DNA of 64,000 nucleotides from Coleophoma eucalyptorum (lineage: Eukaryota; Ascomycota; Leotiomycetes; Helotiales; Dermateaceae), in contig JALRME010000003.1 of NCBI GenBank assembly GCA_026120035.1, positions 1,736,001 through 1,800,000 on the forward strand, read 5' to 3'. Below the pieces are notes generated by a model. The model did not search any database. It was not told the DNA's origin and saw only the letters and a list, made by a program, of their open reading frames with translations. Shown here in pieces: positions 1 to 10,020 of the stretch. Positions within the stretch are counted from its first letter, which is position 1. Each line of letters begins with the position of its first letter. Position numbers and translations under genes: made by a program.

Positions 1-26
1 TACCTCACCCAAGCCTTGCTGCACTA

Positions 27-844
27 TCAAAACATAGCAAATAGAACTTGAATCCCAAGCGCGAGAGTAAAGTAGAGATACATTACTGTCGCCCCACCAG
101 GCCCAGTTCCTCTCTCTCCAGCAGAGGCAGCAATGCTGGCAGTAGGTGTACTCGAAGTTTTCGTGCCAGGAGCTGACACGATGACCGTAGTATCCCCGAG
201 TACTTCAGCGGTGGATGTCACTGCAGCAGTCGAGGTGGGTATAGGGGTAGTTCTGCATGTAATCAGCTATCCATAAATACTATCTGTGCCACGAAGACTT
301 ACGCGAGCGTCAATGAAAGTGTTGCTACACTTGCAGAGACCGAACCACTAGAGTCTTTTGGTAAGACACTGCTACCAGAAGCACTAGGCTTAACCGAGGT
401 AGTTGAGATTCCAGAAAGTGTACTGATAGCATTGCCATCATCATAGATCACAGGAACCTTTGTACAAACAATTGATCCTGATCGGCCGGTAATCATGCAT
501 TCGTTCGAAACCACGGTTGATGTGTCCGACCCTGATGAAGTGGTCACTGGCTTTGGCGGTGCGCTCAGATAGACAGTAGGTGGTGCGCTGACCCAGACAG
601 TTTCGCCCGAAATGAAGAGAGGTATAAAGTTGGGTCCAGCGTCCAAAGGGATGGTTGTTGATACAATACTAGGCGAGGATTTGGTCAATTCTGAGCTAGA
701 AGTTATTGTAGATGATATGCTGACTCCTGATGGCAAGTCGGAAGCAGAAACTAAAGTAGAGTGTATAGTCTCAGAGGATAACTGGGAACTTGCTGCCAGT
801 GCTGAGGCTGCGAGCAGGATGGGAAATGATAACTGCAGCTTCAT
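27..844 (-). CDS. Ser/Thr-rich GPI-anchored-type cell-surface protein
   Basis: Two exons, 303..844 and 27..252, joined across a 50-nt intron (GTAAGT donor, GCTGATTA-like branch site, ATGCAG acceptor), give 255 aa. The protein starts with a signal peptide (MKLQLSFPILLAASALA), continues as a Ser/Thr-rich low-complexity stretch expected to be O-glycosylated, and ends in a small-residue patch (GTGPGG) followed by about 18 hydrophobic residues, as in GPI-attachment signals. Two Cys lie near residues 108 and 120. No catalytic domain is visible. Exon 1 alone would stop without the tail, and exon 2 supplies the anchor, which supports the splice. The likely location is the cell wall or plasma membrane; the function is unknown. 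Confidence 0.72.
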
Positions 845-1640
845 TGTCGGTTGTGACTGGAGACCGCCGTCTCGGTTTTATACTTCGTTTCTGAGGCAAG
901 TAGCTTGTGTGAAGCCAAAGGGTATGACCTGGAGAAATAAGCAGGATTAATTATCAATTGCGTTGCAAATTTGAGGATGAATCGAAGTTTGTTGGCAGTA
1001 CGGGGGCAACGGTAGAGGATGTCAGTGTTACCAACACTGGAGGTGAGGTTGTTTCCTTGTGAACAAGTTAAACAAACAAACGATCACCAATCAAGTACAG
1101 AACAGTTGGAATCACCACTTCATGCAGCGTGCCGTCCGATAAAGAATGCAGATGAATGAAAAATTTCAAGCTGATGACAGCTCTTGCTTGCTCGACATAC
1201 TTTGGGAGGTACCTTCAGCTTAAAGTACCTTATATTTTCGACTGGTCATTTCAGCGCGGGAAGGTGCATATGCAGATTCAAGACTTCCCCTTCCCGCATT
1301 ATCTGCTAAGCAAGGGTTTATAATTTCTTATTCTGTGTCGCTTCTTTGACTGAATGGTAGTGACCCTTTCAATATTGGTTATGCATCTTAGGATAAGTCG
1401 TTAAAGAAGATTATGTTAAGTTGTCTAAAATACTCTGCAATCCTCAAGGCTTTCACCAATTGTGATGAAAGGTTACTATACAGTTACGGGGACATTAGCA
1501 ACTGGAAAGGAAAGCTTTATAACTTCTGGAAATACAATTGATTGAGGTCTATTAAAAACAAGAAATGTCTTCTCTAGGGTTTAGTCTAATCCCCCTTTCT
1601 GTTTAAAACCTGAAATCTAAAGCTTGCTTTTTGCAGCTAG
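845..1640. other. Intergenic; 5' region of the GPI-type gene
   Basis: I see no supported gene here. It lies upstream of the minus-strand GPI-type gene and downstream of the aldo/keto reductase stop, so it should hold the promoter of the former and the 3' end of the latter. Confidence 0.5.
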
Positions 1641-2824
1641 TCAAGACTTATCGGGGAAACCGAGATCAACTCCAAAAGCAGGGTAAACATAACGATGTAG
1701 CTTTCCGTTCTTCTTCAGATCATCGGAGTAGTCGTTCAAGATCTTCATGTCGGAATCGTCCAGCTTGATCAAATCCATGTTAGCCTTTATCCGTGCTGGT
1801 GTTACAGACTTGGCAAGCACTGAGCTTCCTCGAGCAACTATAGATTGTTAGCACAATATTCATGTGGTCCAGGAAGAGAGGAAGTACTGTGGTAGGAAAG
1901 CAAGACTGCTGCCGGGGTAACATCGCGCTTCTTTGCAACTTCTACAACCGGTGCAGAGGTCAACATAGGTGATCCAGTACTGCCAAGCGGCGAGTATGCT
2001 GTGATGTGAATGCCCTTCTCCTTGCAAAAGTCAACAATTTCTTGCTGTGGCAGTGAAGGATGCTGCTCGATCTGGTTGGCTGCTGGTACAATTGTTGCAG
2101 CGGCAAGTAGCTCTGGAAGGAACTTAAGGGAGTAGTTGGCAACACCAATTGCTTTGGCCTAGGAGAAGTTAGAAGAATTCATAACCATATCCAAAGATAT
2201 CTGCGCACCTTTCCACTAGGCACAAGCTTCTCCATTGCTTTCCAGGTATCAACGTGAGTCCATTCTGAGGTTGGCAAAATGTCTCTTGTTCCATCCGGAT
2301 GCTTGGGCATAGTGTCATGGTTACCTGCGAGATATCAGAAATCCAATACTTGAAAGATCTTGAGCTTATGAAGAAACTCCAGGAGTGGCCTACCATTTGG
2401 GTTCATGGGAACAGGCCAGTGTACCAAGAAGAGGTCCACATAATCGAGACCCAGCCTTTGCAAGCTCTTCTCGAGTCCAAGTTCAGCCCTGGTATGGTAT
2501 GTGCACCAAAGTTTGGTTGTGACAAAGACATCTTCTCTCTTGCAAATGCCAGTGTCAAAAGCCTCCTTAAGTCCAGCTCCAACTTCATCCTCATTACCAT
2601 AGACGTAAGCCGCATCGATGTGTCGGTAACCGATCTTTAGAGCATACAGAACTGAGTCTTTGACTTCTCCAGGAGCTGATTGCCATGTTCCTAAACCGTT
2701 CTTAGTATTGGTCCTTGAAAAGCCGCGATGTTTGTTCACATTAGCGGGGTATGGTGGGGTTCCTACCAAGACCGAGGGCAGGAATCTCAGCGCCTGTGTT
2801 GAGCTTGAACTTTGTGTCAGCCAT
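1641..2824 (-). CDS. Aldo/keto reductase, glycerol-dehydrogenase-like
   Basis: Five exons (2767..2824, 2394..2690, 2209..2324, 1888..2158, 1641..1837) sum to 939 nt, 312 aa, the usual AKR length. It should be a cytosolic NADP(H)-dependent reductase of carbonyls or sugars. Visible signatures: ALGLGTWQ at the first barrel strand, [18 protein letters not shown] with catalytic Asp and Tyr, VTTKLW with the catalytic Lys, LFLVHWPV with the His, [11 protein letters not shown], and a C-terminal [10 protein letters not shown] phosphate-binding segment. Start [11 protein letters not shown] fits the family, and every splice restores a conserved stretch. The overall pattern resembles fungal glycerol dehydrogenase/aldehyde reductases of the Gcy/GldB type; the exact substrate cannot be read from sequence. 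Confidence 0.9.
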
Positions 2825-3817
2825 GGTGAAGGTAATCTATGAACTTGCGAAAGGTATTCTATGAAATCCAAGATGTTTGCAAAGGTGAAGTGTGAAGTAA
2901 TAAGAGGAAGATGGTAGGTAACAACAAAATATTGTTTAACCAGGAGCTGTCGCAGAATGATGTAGGAGAGCCCCCACAAAGTTCGGCTTATCACTACTCC
3001 GACAGTTCTCGATCCTTCTCAGCCAAGCTGCAAACAAGTTGACTCCGCATCTTCGCGTGGAATCGTCCATATCAACTGACCGGGGCAGTTTTCTCATCGC
3101 CGTCCGAAAGCGGAAATATTTCCTCTTTGGCCCTCTGTGGTTGGTCTGGGGAAAAGTATGCGAAATGCGGATTTTCTTGGCTGTGGCTTTTTGGGCTCTA
3201 AAGGCTACCGAAGAATGGAAGATTAGGACCTTGGGGACCCCGACATTTGCCGCCGCCAACGGAGAAAGGCCTACCGTTACGAAGCATGGACCAGGATGGC
3301 TTCTAGTTTCTCATGAAATCTATTCTGGCCAGCCGTGTGAACTTGTAGATCTCCAATGGCTTGAATCACGGTCACTGGGAGACCCGGAATAATTCCCGGA
3401 AGATATTCCGGGAAATATCCCGGAAACGATCCCGCAAAGAAGAGAAAATTCTCAGCTCTTCTGTAATGTGCAACATTTGCAAAGATTCGCTTTTTGCAGT
3501 TGATAAGGCACTGTTTTGACTTTGAAGGATCGAAATTAGCTGAAAGAATGCCTGTCTGAATCTATTCACTTCATAAGAAAATAAGGTTGTAGTTAATATA
3601 ATGCATTTAACCGGACGTTGTCTACGGCTCCAGAGCCACGAGTCCAAAAGTCTTATGATTGGTGATTTAAGCCAGTAAAGCGTTAAAACCCAAACCCGGC
3701 GTGGATTGAAAAGCTATAAAGCTCGAAAGCTTCTGGTATTATATTCTGTACTGTATGTCCAAATGCACGCTCGAAATTGTAAAGTTACAAGGTATCACGT
3801 CCCGAGACTGTCAAAGT
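2825..3817. other. Intergenic between SED5 and aldo/keto reductase
   Basis: About 1 kb upstream of the reductase and downstream of SED5, both on the minus strand. ORFs on both strands at 2936-3392 overlap each other and show no domain, so I treat them as chance. A compact palindromic cluster lies at 3392-3425. Confidence 0.5.
3392..3425. repeat. Three-copy TTCCCGGAA-type palindromic cluster
   Basis: ATTCCCGGAA, three bases, ATTCCGGGAA, then ATATCCCGGAA follow each other. The second is close to the reverse complement of the first, so the block is an inverted repeat plus a third half. It lies about 570 bp upstream of the reductase ATG, so a transcription-factor site cluster is possible but unproven. 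Confidence 0.45.
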
Positions 3818-4892
3818 CTAACCCGCTATCAAAACCCAGAGTCTAGAAATGTTAGCTAGGATAAACATTACACCAGAGAGGTGGACACTTACAAAAAGAA
3901 AATCATTAGTACACCAAACATCTTAGCCACCAACCACCGATTACCGCTCACCCTCGACCAATACTTCAGCAGTTCTCTCTGAGCTCCTTGAACGTTGTCA
4001 ACCACATCCTCAGTGTTTGCATCTATTCTCTGGATCATTTCACTCTGTTCGGACACCATTGTTGCTAATTGACCAAAGATACCACCGAGTTCGCTAATCG
4101 TCCGCTCAATGGCTTCGATTGCTTCGCCTCTCTGCTGAATATATGTGTTTTGTGGTTGCGCCTCTTCCATCATCAGCAGTTGCTGATCACCAACGGGATT
4201 TAGCGATAATAAATCTTGCCCCGGTCCAGGTGAACCTCGTGTTGGTGTGCTGTACAGTGGGGAGGCGGATTGTGATATCGAAGGAGCTGCATGTTGCGAC
4301 ACCGAGGAGACAAAATTTTCTGTTCGAGATCGCGATGCTTGAATATTCTTTGTTCGTACCTCCAGGACATCCTTGAAATTCGCCGACACGTCTGTAAGCT
4401 TACCCTGCAATAGAAATACAACATTTTTGTTGTGCTCGCCTTCCTGATCCGCTTTAGGGTGCTGGGATCGAGAAAGCGATTGTAAGGAGGATATTTGCTG
4501 GTTCAAAGATGAAAGATCCTGCTTGATGATGAACGTCAACTCGTTGATCTCGACTGGTCTGTCGTCGAAAAGTGTTTTCCGCTTGGCCACTGCGCGTCGT
4601 ATAGTCAGCATCCCTTCTCCCAATATGAGACGTCTGCATTCCTACATTGTGCCAATTTCTCTAGCTTTTCCATAGTTGCCCCAATTCCCCTTCCAATCTC
4701 TGCTGCCCGTCTTGCAAACTCTGATCTTCTTGGTTTCCCATCTCCATTTCCACCTCCATTCGCAGCCTTCTGAGCATCTGTGAGGAGAGATTGCCTTTGC
4801 GCTCCTACTTTGGATGAAGACTGGCGCTTTTGTACCTGAGCCAGGACCGAACGAAACTCTGTCGTCCGGTCTTGAATCGAAGCGACTGCCAT
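3818..4892 (-). CDS. SED5: Syntaxin 5 / Sed5 Qa-SNARE
   Basis: Exons 4646..4892, 3893..4589 and 3818..3842 total 969 nt, 322 aa. This is the Golgi t-SNARE for ER-Golgi and intra-Golgi fusion. The N-terminus MAVASIQDRTTEF carries the DRTxEF Sly1-binding peptide of Sed5 proteins. A helical region follows, then a Qa-SNARE heptad region with the zero-layer Gln in SEQSEMIQRIDAN, a basic linker and a C-terminal membrane anchor. The last 25-nt exon is needed to complete the anchor (ends LLWVLIAG); without it the ORF stops mid-membrane. The middle join restores LAQ-LAKRKTLFDDRPVEI. An in-frame leader upstream of the chosen ATG was not used because family members start at this motif. Confidence 0.95.
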
Positions 4893-5777
4893 TGTACTGT
4901 CGGTCGAAGAAGGAGTATGAGGGGCGGTTGAAGTCGCAACACCAAGATGGCGCACACGTTGCGATCAAGCAACTCGTATAGCTGTCGCTTGGATTTGCCT
5001 CGTTGATGGCTGGGATAGGCGGGTCGCAAGGGATAAGTGCGCTGACGTTGAGTAAGGGGTCGTATTTGGTTCAAATGGCAGCTGAATCCTTCGTGCTGTA
5101 AGGAGTGTACAGTTGTGGCACGCTGTTGTATTAAAAGGGTGCTTCTTATGGCCAGAGAAGAAGTGAAGGTGGTTTCAGTATTAGCTAGTTTAAGGTACAG
5201 GCCAGACGTCGTTTCGACTTGGGAAGAAATAGTGATGCCTGACTCTAAAGGCATGAATTAATTAACCCAGGTGGCTACTATGTGGCTGTGCACATCATGA
5301 TGTCCTCATCAGTGGGGAAAGAACCAATCAGAAGAGCCAGGGCTGAAGGGATTCTATTCCAAGGAACAAGGAATTCTGGCTGTAAGGTGCGAGTTCATCT
5401 CTCTGTCGTCGTCGTTCGCGTCGTCGCCCTTTGCTCGTACGAGATTATTTGTGATCATTTTTATCATCAAGTCTACAGCGCGTCGAATTTGCAGGAGATT
5501 GTAGGTGGTATTCTTCTTTCGCGTCTTACGATCTACAGCTTATCTCAGCCTCATTGATCACCACCAAGTGCAATCTCCCCCCCTTCAACCCTACCGATTC
5601 TTACACGACCACTACCACGAACCATTTCATGGATTCATGGTAAAGGCAATCGATGTCTCGTTGACCGCGAGGCCTTGAAAACTGTCAAAGATGGCACGAC
5701 CATTTCGAAATGAATTCGAGACCGACCAGACACCCATGTGAGATTTATATTCTTTAGCAGATGCCGAGGCAATACTG
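4893..5777. promoter_or_regulatory. Divergent promoter region, SED5 / long disordered protein
   Basis: 885 bp separate the two divergent starts, so it should contain both promoters and 5' UTRs. Long minus-strand ORFs at 4805-5254 extend the SED5 exon in other frames and show no domain. A possible 5'-UTR intron (gtgagattta to ctttag) lies just upstream of the ATG at 5778. Confidence 0.5.
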
Positions 5778-8700
5778 ATGGCGAACAGGAGTCCTTTGTC
5801 TGGTTCCGGCACGCCTACATCGTATCGAGCAAATGTCAACCGGCAAAAAACGAAGAAATGGGTTGATGCGAAGACTGTAGATTATGGCGGGGATGATTGG
5901 GGTGATGACGATGACTACTATAACCCTCCGCCGCCTCCGATTTCAAAATTCACAGGGCCTCGCCAGCAGGCGCAAGCTATCATGTCACCTGTGGTAAACA
6001 GTGATAAGAAGGGATATGGGGATCTGTCACAGACTCTCGATTCTCGCGGAAGGTCCAATTCTTTCGATGCAGATGACGAGAAGCGCAACTTTTCAAGTAG
6101 CACCATGCCACCGCAGCAAGCTCCGGCGACACGATTCCCACAGACAATTCCTGTAGCAGCTGAGGTATCCTCGAGAGCTGCAAGTGGACCTCCAGCTCTA
6201 CATATCTCTACCCAGCAGCCTGCACTGAATCGTCTGCAAACTACTACTCAAGGTGTTTCCCCGCAGTTGGAATCTTCTCACCCGCCAATACCTATGTCGA
6301 CAGACTCCCCATCGAAATCTGTGGTCTCCCCTATCTCCGAAAGTAGAAACTCTTCCGTTGACTATCAAACTCGACGTGACTTTTCACCCACGGCAGTGCC
6401 TCCTCCTCTAGCCCCTCGAGCTTCACCAGCACCCCAAAGCGCTACTGATACGCCAAGCGCTAAGTTTCCCCCTCGCAAGAGTAGTATCAGTCAACATACT
6501 GCTCCTAATATTGCGGGTGCTACTCGTGCTCGACAAGAATCGCCAGGACCTTGGACTTCAGGTCGTTCTGAGTCTCCTGGAGGAGCGTCAGCAAAGTCAA
6601 AATCGTCAGCAGCATCAACTGGGAAGGCCCTTCCGTTTATTCGACCTGCTGATATATATAAAAGAATGGAAGAAGAGCGTGAAAAAGAGCGACAATCTAT
6701 GGAGTCTGGCAGACCAAGCTTAGACTCAGTCCTAGGTGGCGCAAAGGCCAGCGAGCGATCAGACTCACCCGGAAAGCCGCATATACGTGAGCGGGCTAGC
6801 TCTGATAGCTTAGGTGGTAGGCGTAGCGGAAGTCTCGATTATGATGATAGCTTCGATTCAGGTCGTCGCCTGATGCCTATGCTTGCCCCTGTTCAAGAGA
6901 GAAAAAGTGAATACGGCTTTGAAGGATATGAGGCCCCGCAAGAGAGTCCTGAGCCTTCTACAGAGATCGTAGAACCTCCAGCCCTTGAGGCAAAGTTCAT
7001 TGAGTCAGCCCGCGTTCCGTCTACAAGCCCCAAGCTTCCAGATCTCAATCGCATGTCTGGATTTGGTATGGACCTATTTACACAACCCCAATCCAATGAT
7101 AGTATGGATCCCGCGGAACAAGAGCACTCGCCAGACACAGCTGCAATAAGACTCTCTGACTCTACCATTACCGAGGAACCGGAATTACGGACACAACCAT
7201 CACTTGGATTCAGGTCAGTCGTAAACCAAGCTTTTGATAGATCTGATCAATCCACGGATTCCTCTGTTCCGGCCACACCGGCTTCTCGCACTGGTAGTGT
7301 CGTCAAAAGAACGGATAGTGAGAGTACTGGCACAGCAGGCATAAGTCCAATTATGAGCAGAGTTCCAAGTGCAGCTAATCCAGACAGTCGCAATCGCGAG
7401 ACATCTACCTTGGAAGTTGTGAACGAAGCATCCCCAGTGCAAGGGAAGAATGAGCAAGAGGACTTTGATTCTCAAATTCCTCCAGCTTTCAAGCCGGGCC
7501 ATCGTCGAGATATTAGCACACCTAGCCCAGGCAATAGCCCAGCTCGTACCCCTGATATATCAAGTCATGGTTCCATCCCCCAGGCTGAACAAGCTCTCTT
7601 GTCCAGAGCTCCAGATTCAGTAGCTCAGGCTCCACTGCCACTACTTAACGAGCCTTCTCAGCTCGCACGACCAATAACAGATCGCGAGCAGAGCTTCCGA
7701 CCACAACTACCGGGGGGTTGGACTTCCTTTGCAACCACCAATACTGGCAATGTGACGCCTGAACCCGGACAAACCCAGGCAACCGTGCCAGAGACATCGC
7801 CCATCCCCGGGAATACTAACGAAGTTAATGAAGATATTACGCCAACTACAGAGAAGCATCCTTTGCCGCAGCCTGAAGAAGGATTTGATATGGGACCATC
7901 ATCTATAGTAGCTGATGTCAATCAAGAAAGTCAAGGTCCAGTGGCAGCAGCTTCGCTCACACGCGAGTCCATGCCTACTCCTGACCCTGCAATGGCACCA
8001 AGCGGTAGTGTCTACTCTGCAACAGCCTTAGATCCTCGATTACTACCCAAGCTGGAAAGTCTATCACCAGAAGCACAATTGCAGTCTACGGTCCCAGATA
8101 GAGCCATATCAGCAGATTCTAGCGCCGCACCTACACCACCACTCAAAGACACACCTATTCCTCAGATAATTGCAGATGATAGTTCCGGATACTTTCCGAG
8201 GCCTACTGTCCCTTTGAAGCAAAAATCACCAGACGACATAGTTAATGATGAGAGCCTTCAACCCCCTGCGAGACCTCAAGTGTTGCCCACTTTGAGTACT
8301 GATGACCGGCCGCAGGATGAAGAGAGTGACAAACTTCGAAAGGAGATCATTAAGAGCCTCAGCCCTCGAACATCAGATGCACACCATTACCACGACTCAG
8401 CAGACCACCTCCAAACTCCTACATCTCCTGGAGAAGCTAGGGAAAGCACATATTTACCAGATTCTATCTATGACAACTATTGGGGTGATGAAGGTGAGGA
8501 GGAATCCGCTCAACTGTCTCGGCCTGCCACCAGTCATTCTGGTCCCGAGAAGCACAACCTTCTTAGGCCACTATCAAGTAAGGGCGGAGATAGTATTATG
8601 GATGATGCTAGCATACCGCCAACACCGCCGTTGAACACCCGCAAAAGCCAGCTCATTGAGCCCGAGTCACAGCCTGGGTTGAGTCATCGCTTTTCCTGGG

Positions 8701-9773
8701 AGCGCAGTCATGAGAATGTTACCCAACCTGTTGAGGATGCGATACATGAAAGTGAAGGTGTTATTGAAACTGTGGGAACTCGTGAGTCGTTAATTAAGGA
8801 CAATGAGAGAAACTCGGTACCTCCTCCTGAAGTTGAGGCTCAAGCGACAGCTCAAGACGATGGCGGTCGAGATACAAGTCTATCAGATCGATCAGAGTCC
8901 CCAAATGAGCACTTAGGAAGAGATGTAGCCTTCGTGGCTGGTGGCTCGGCACTTGCTGGTGCAGGAATAGCTGCGGCTGCACACAACCAACACCCGTTGC
9001 GAAGCTCACCACAGCCACAGTCATCACGAAGACTTTCTTTAGCTGAGGAGAAGGATCCTGGAGTCTCGTCGTACTCTGTTTCGCCAACTCCTCCAGATGA
9101 CGAGCATCCTTCAAAATCTCCGCAACCATTTGGCCATGATGGTACAGAGCAACCAATGGCGCCATATACTGTGACCCCAACCATGACTGCAGCTGCTGGG
9201 AGCGTGTTGCATGAACAACCATCTTCTTCTGCCACAAAACTGTTAGCATTCAAGGAGATTGTCGCTATGCAAGATCCACATCAACGTATTAATGCATTCG
9301 ACGACCATAGGCATCGTTTTGCTGCCATGAATACTGGACTATCAGACTGGCTCTCTAGCTTACAGGCTGAAAATCCTGCATACGCAGACGAGTCAAATTT
9401 GTGGGGATCATCGACTATAGGAAATGTAAATTCGTCTCGGTCCAGGTTCCGCAGAGGAAGCACTGCAGCTTCGCCATTGCAGCCGCCACAGCCATATTAT
9501 CAACAATACCTGAATGCAAGCTCACCGACAACTCCGACAACCCCAACCTCGAAGCCTGGATCAAATATTCCGACCGGATCTCAACAAGGCTTTACATCGG
9601 GTGGAAGCAAGTTAACAAGCCAACAAGTACAGGCTAAGGGCAAAGAATTATTACATACTGCCGGTATATTCAGTGGCAAGGCGGGTAAAGGTGCTGCGAA
9701 AGCAGGAAAAGGTCTGCTTGCTAAAGGCAAAAGCCGATTCCGAGGCAACGGTGTTGGAGACAAGGTAGAATAA
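5778..9773 (+). CDS. Very long disordered phosphoprotein-like ORF (part A)
   Basis: An uninterrupted ORF of 1331 codons. It is Ser/Pro/Thr/Glu-rich throughout and looks intrinsically disordered, with many SP/TP sites. Recognisable islands are the N-terminal TKKWVDAK followed by an acidic YGGDDWGDDDDYY patch, a segment near 430 containing NRMSGFGMDLF, one near 480 (LGFRSVVNQAFDRSDQ), and a compact folded-looking island near residues 1152-1200 (FKEIVAMQDPHQRINAFDDH and INTGLSxWL-like). A Gly/Lys-rich tail GKAGKGAAKAGKGLLAKGK follows. I recognise the style as a conserved but unnamed ascomycete family and cannot assign a function. The stop at 9771 may be bypassed by splicing at 9765 (see 10021..13845). 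Confidence 0.8.
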   Translation: MANRSPLSGSGTPTSYRANVNRQKTKKWVDAKTVDYGGDDWGDDDDYYNPPPPPISKFTGPRQQAQAIMSPVVNSDKKGYGDLSQTLDSRGRSNSFDADDEKRNFSSSTMPPQQAPATRFPQTIPVAAEVSSRAASGPPALHISTQQPALNRLQTTTQGVSPQLESSHPPIPMSTDSPSKSVVSPISESRNSSVDYQTRRDFSPTAVPPPLAPRASPAPQSATDTPSAKFPPRKSSISQHTAPNIAGATRARQESPGPWTSGRSESPGGASAKSKSSAASTGKALPFIRPADIYKRMEEEREKERQSMESGRPSLDSVLGGAKASERSDSPGKPHIRERASSDSLGGRRSGSLDYDDSFDSGRRLMPMLAPVQERKSEYGFEGYEAPQESPEPSTEIVEPPALEAKFIESARVPSTSPKLPDLNRMSGFGMDLFTQPQSNDSMDPAEQEHSPDTAAIRLSDSTITEEPELRTQPSLGFRSVVNQAFDRSDQSTDSSVPATPASRTGSVVKRTDSESTGTAGISPIMSRVPSAANPDSRNRETSTLEVVNEASPVQGKNEQEDFDSQIPPAFKPGHRRDISTPSPGNSPARTPDISSHGSIPQAEQALLSRAPDSVAQAPLPLLNEPSQLARPITDREQSFRPQLPGGWTSFATTNTGNVTPEPGQTQATVPETSPIPGNTNEVNEDITPTTEKHPLPQPEEGFDMGPSSIVADVNQESQGPVAAASLTRESMPTPDPAMAPSGSVYSATALDPRLLPKLESLSPEAQLQSTVPDRAISADSSAAPTPPLKDTPIPQIIADDSSGYFPRPTVPLKQKSPDDIVNDESLQPPARPQVLPTLSTDDRPQDEESDKLRKEIIKSLSPRTSDAHHYHDSADHLQTPTSPGEARESTYLPDSIYDNYWGDEGEEESAQLSRPATSHSGPEKHNLLRPLSSKGGDSIMDDASIPPTPPLNTRKSQLIEPESQPGLSHRFSWERSHENVTQPVEDAIHESEGVIETVGTRESLIKDNERNSVPPPEVEAQATAQDDGGRDTSLSDRSESPNEHLGRDVAFVAGGSALAGAGIAAAAHNQHPLRSSPQPQSSRRLSLAEEKDPGVSSYSVSPTPPDDEHPSKSPQPFGHDGTEQPMAPYTVTPTMTAAAGSVLHEQPSSSATKLLAFKEIVAMQDPHQRINAFDDHRHRFAAMNTGLSDWLSSLQAENPAYADESNLWGSSTIGNVNSSRSRFRRGSTAASPLQPPQPYYQQYLNASSPTTPTTPTSKPGSNIPTGSQQGFTSGGSKLTSQQVQAKGKELLHTAGIFSGKAGKGAAKAGKGLLAKGKSRFRGNGVGDKVE

Positions 9774-10020
9774 TATCTCCTTTGAAGCTGAACTGCATGA
9801 TAGCGATAGGGCGTTTTTTTGTCTCATTTGTCTTTGGCATTTTTTATACTAATTTGGTGGTCTGCTCTCAATTTTTGGCTTTTCTGAATTGACATTCCTG
9901 CTCAAGCAGGTCTTGTACGACTTAGGGAAATTCTAGCTTCCCAATGTTCCCCTTTCCCTGTCTATTGTCATGATTCGGATATGCTTTGAACGTTTTGCTA
10001 AGTTTTGGTTGCCTTTACAG
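9765..10020 (+). other. Candidate 256-nt phase-0 intron, or short intergenic spacer
   Basis: AAG|GTAGAA at 9765 and TTGCCTTTACAG at 10020 form a plausible donor and acceptor, with a GCTAAG branch-like site 20 nt before the acceptor. Both ends are in phase 0, so removal would fuse the two long ORFs. It is longer than the 46-80 nt introns elsewhere in the window and donor position +4 to +6 is weak, so an intergenic spacer remains possible. Confidence 0.45.

Noticed and set aside
612..950. Plus-strand ORF of 112 codons opposite the GPI-type gene
   Set aside because: It is antisense to a gene with a signal peptide and splice support, and its composition reflects the reverse complement of Ser/Thr codons.
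8794..9253. Two long antisense ORFs (151 and 133 codons) inside the first long ORF
   Set aside because: They overlap a 1331-codon frame and one another and show no domain; they are codon-bias shadows.
9970..10020. ATG at 9970 as the start of the second long ORF
   Set aside because: The 17 residues are Phe/Cys/Trp-rich, unlike the remainder, and end exactly at a good 3' splice acceptor.
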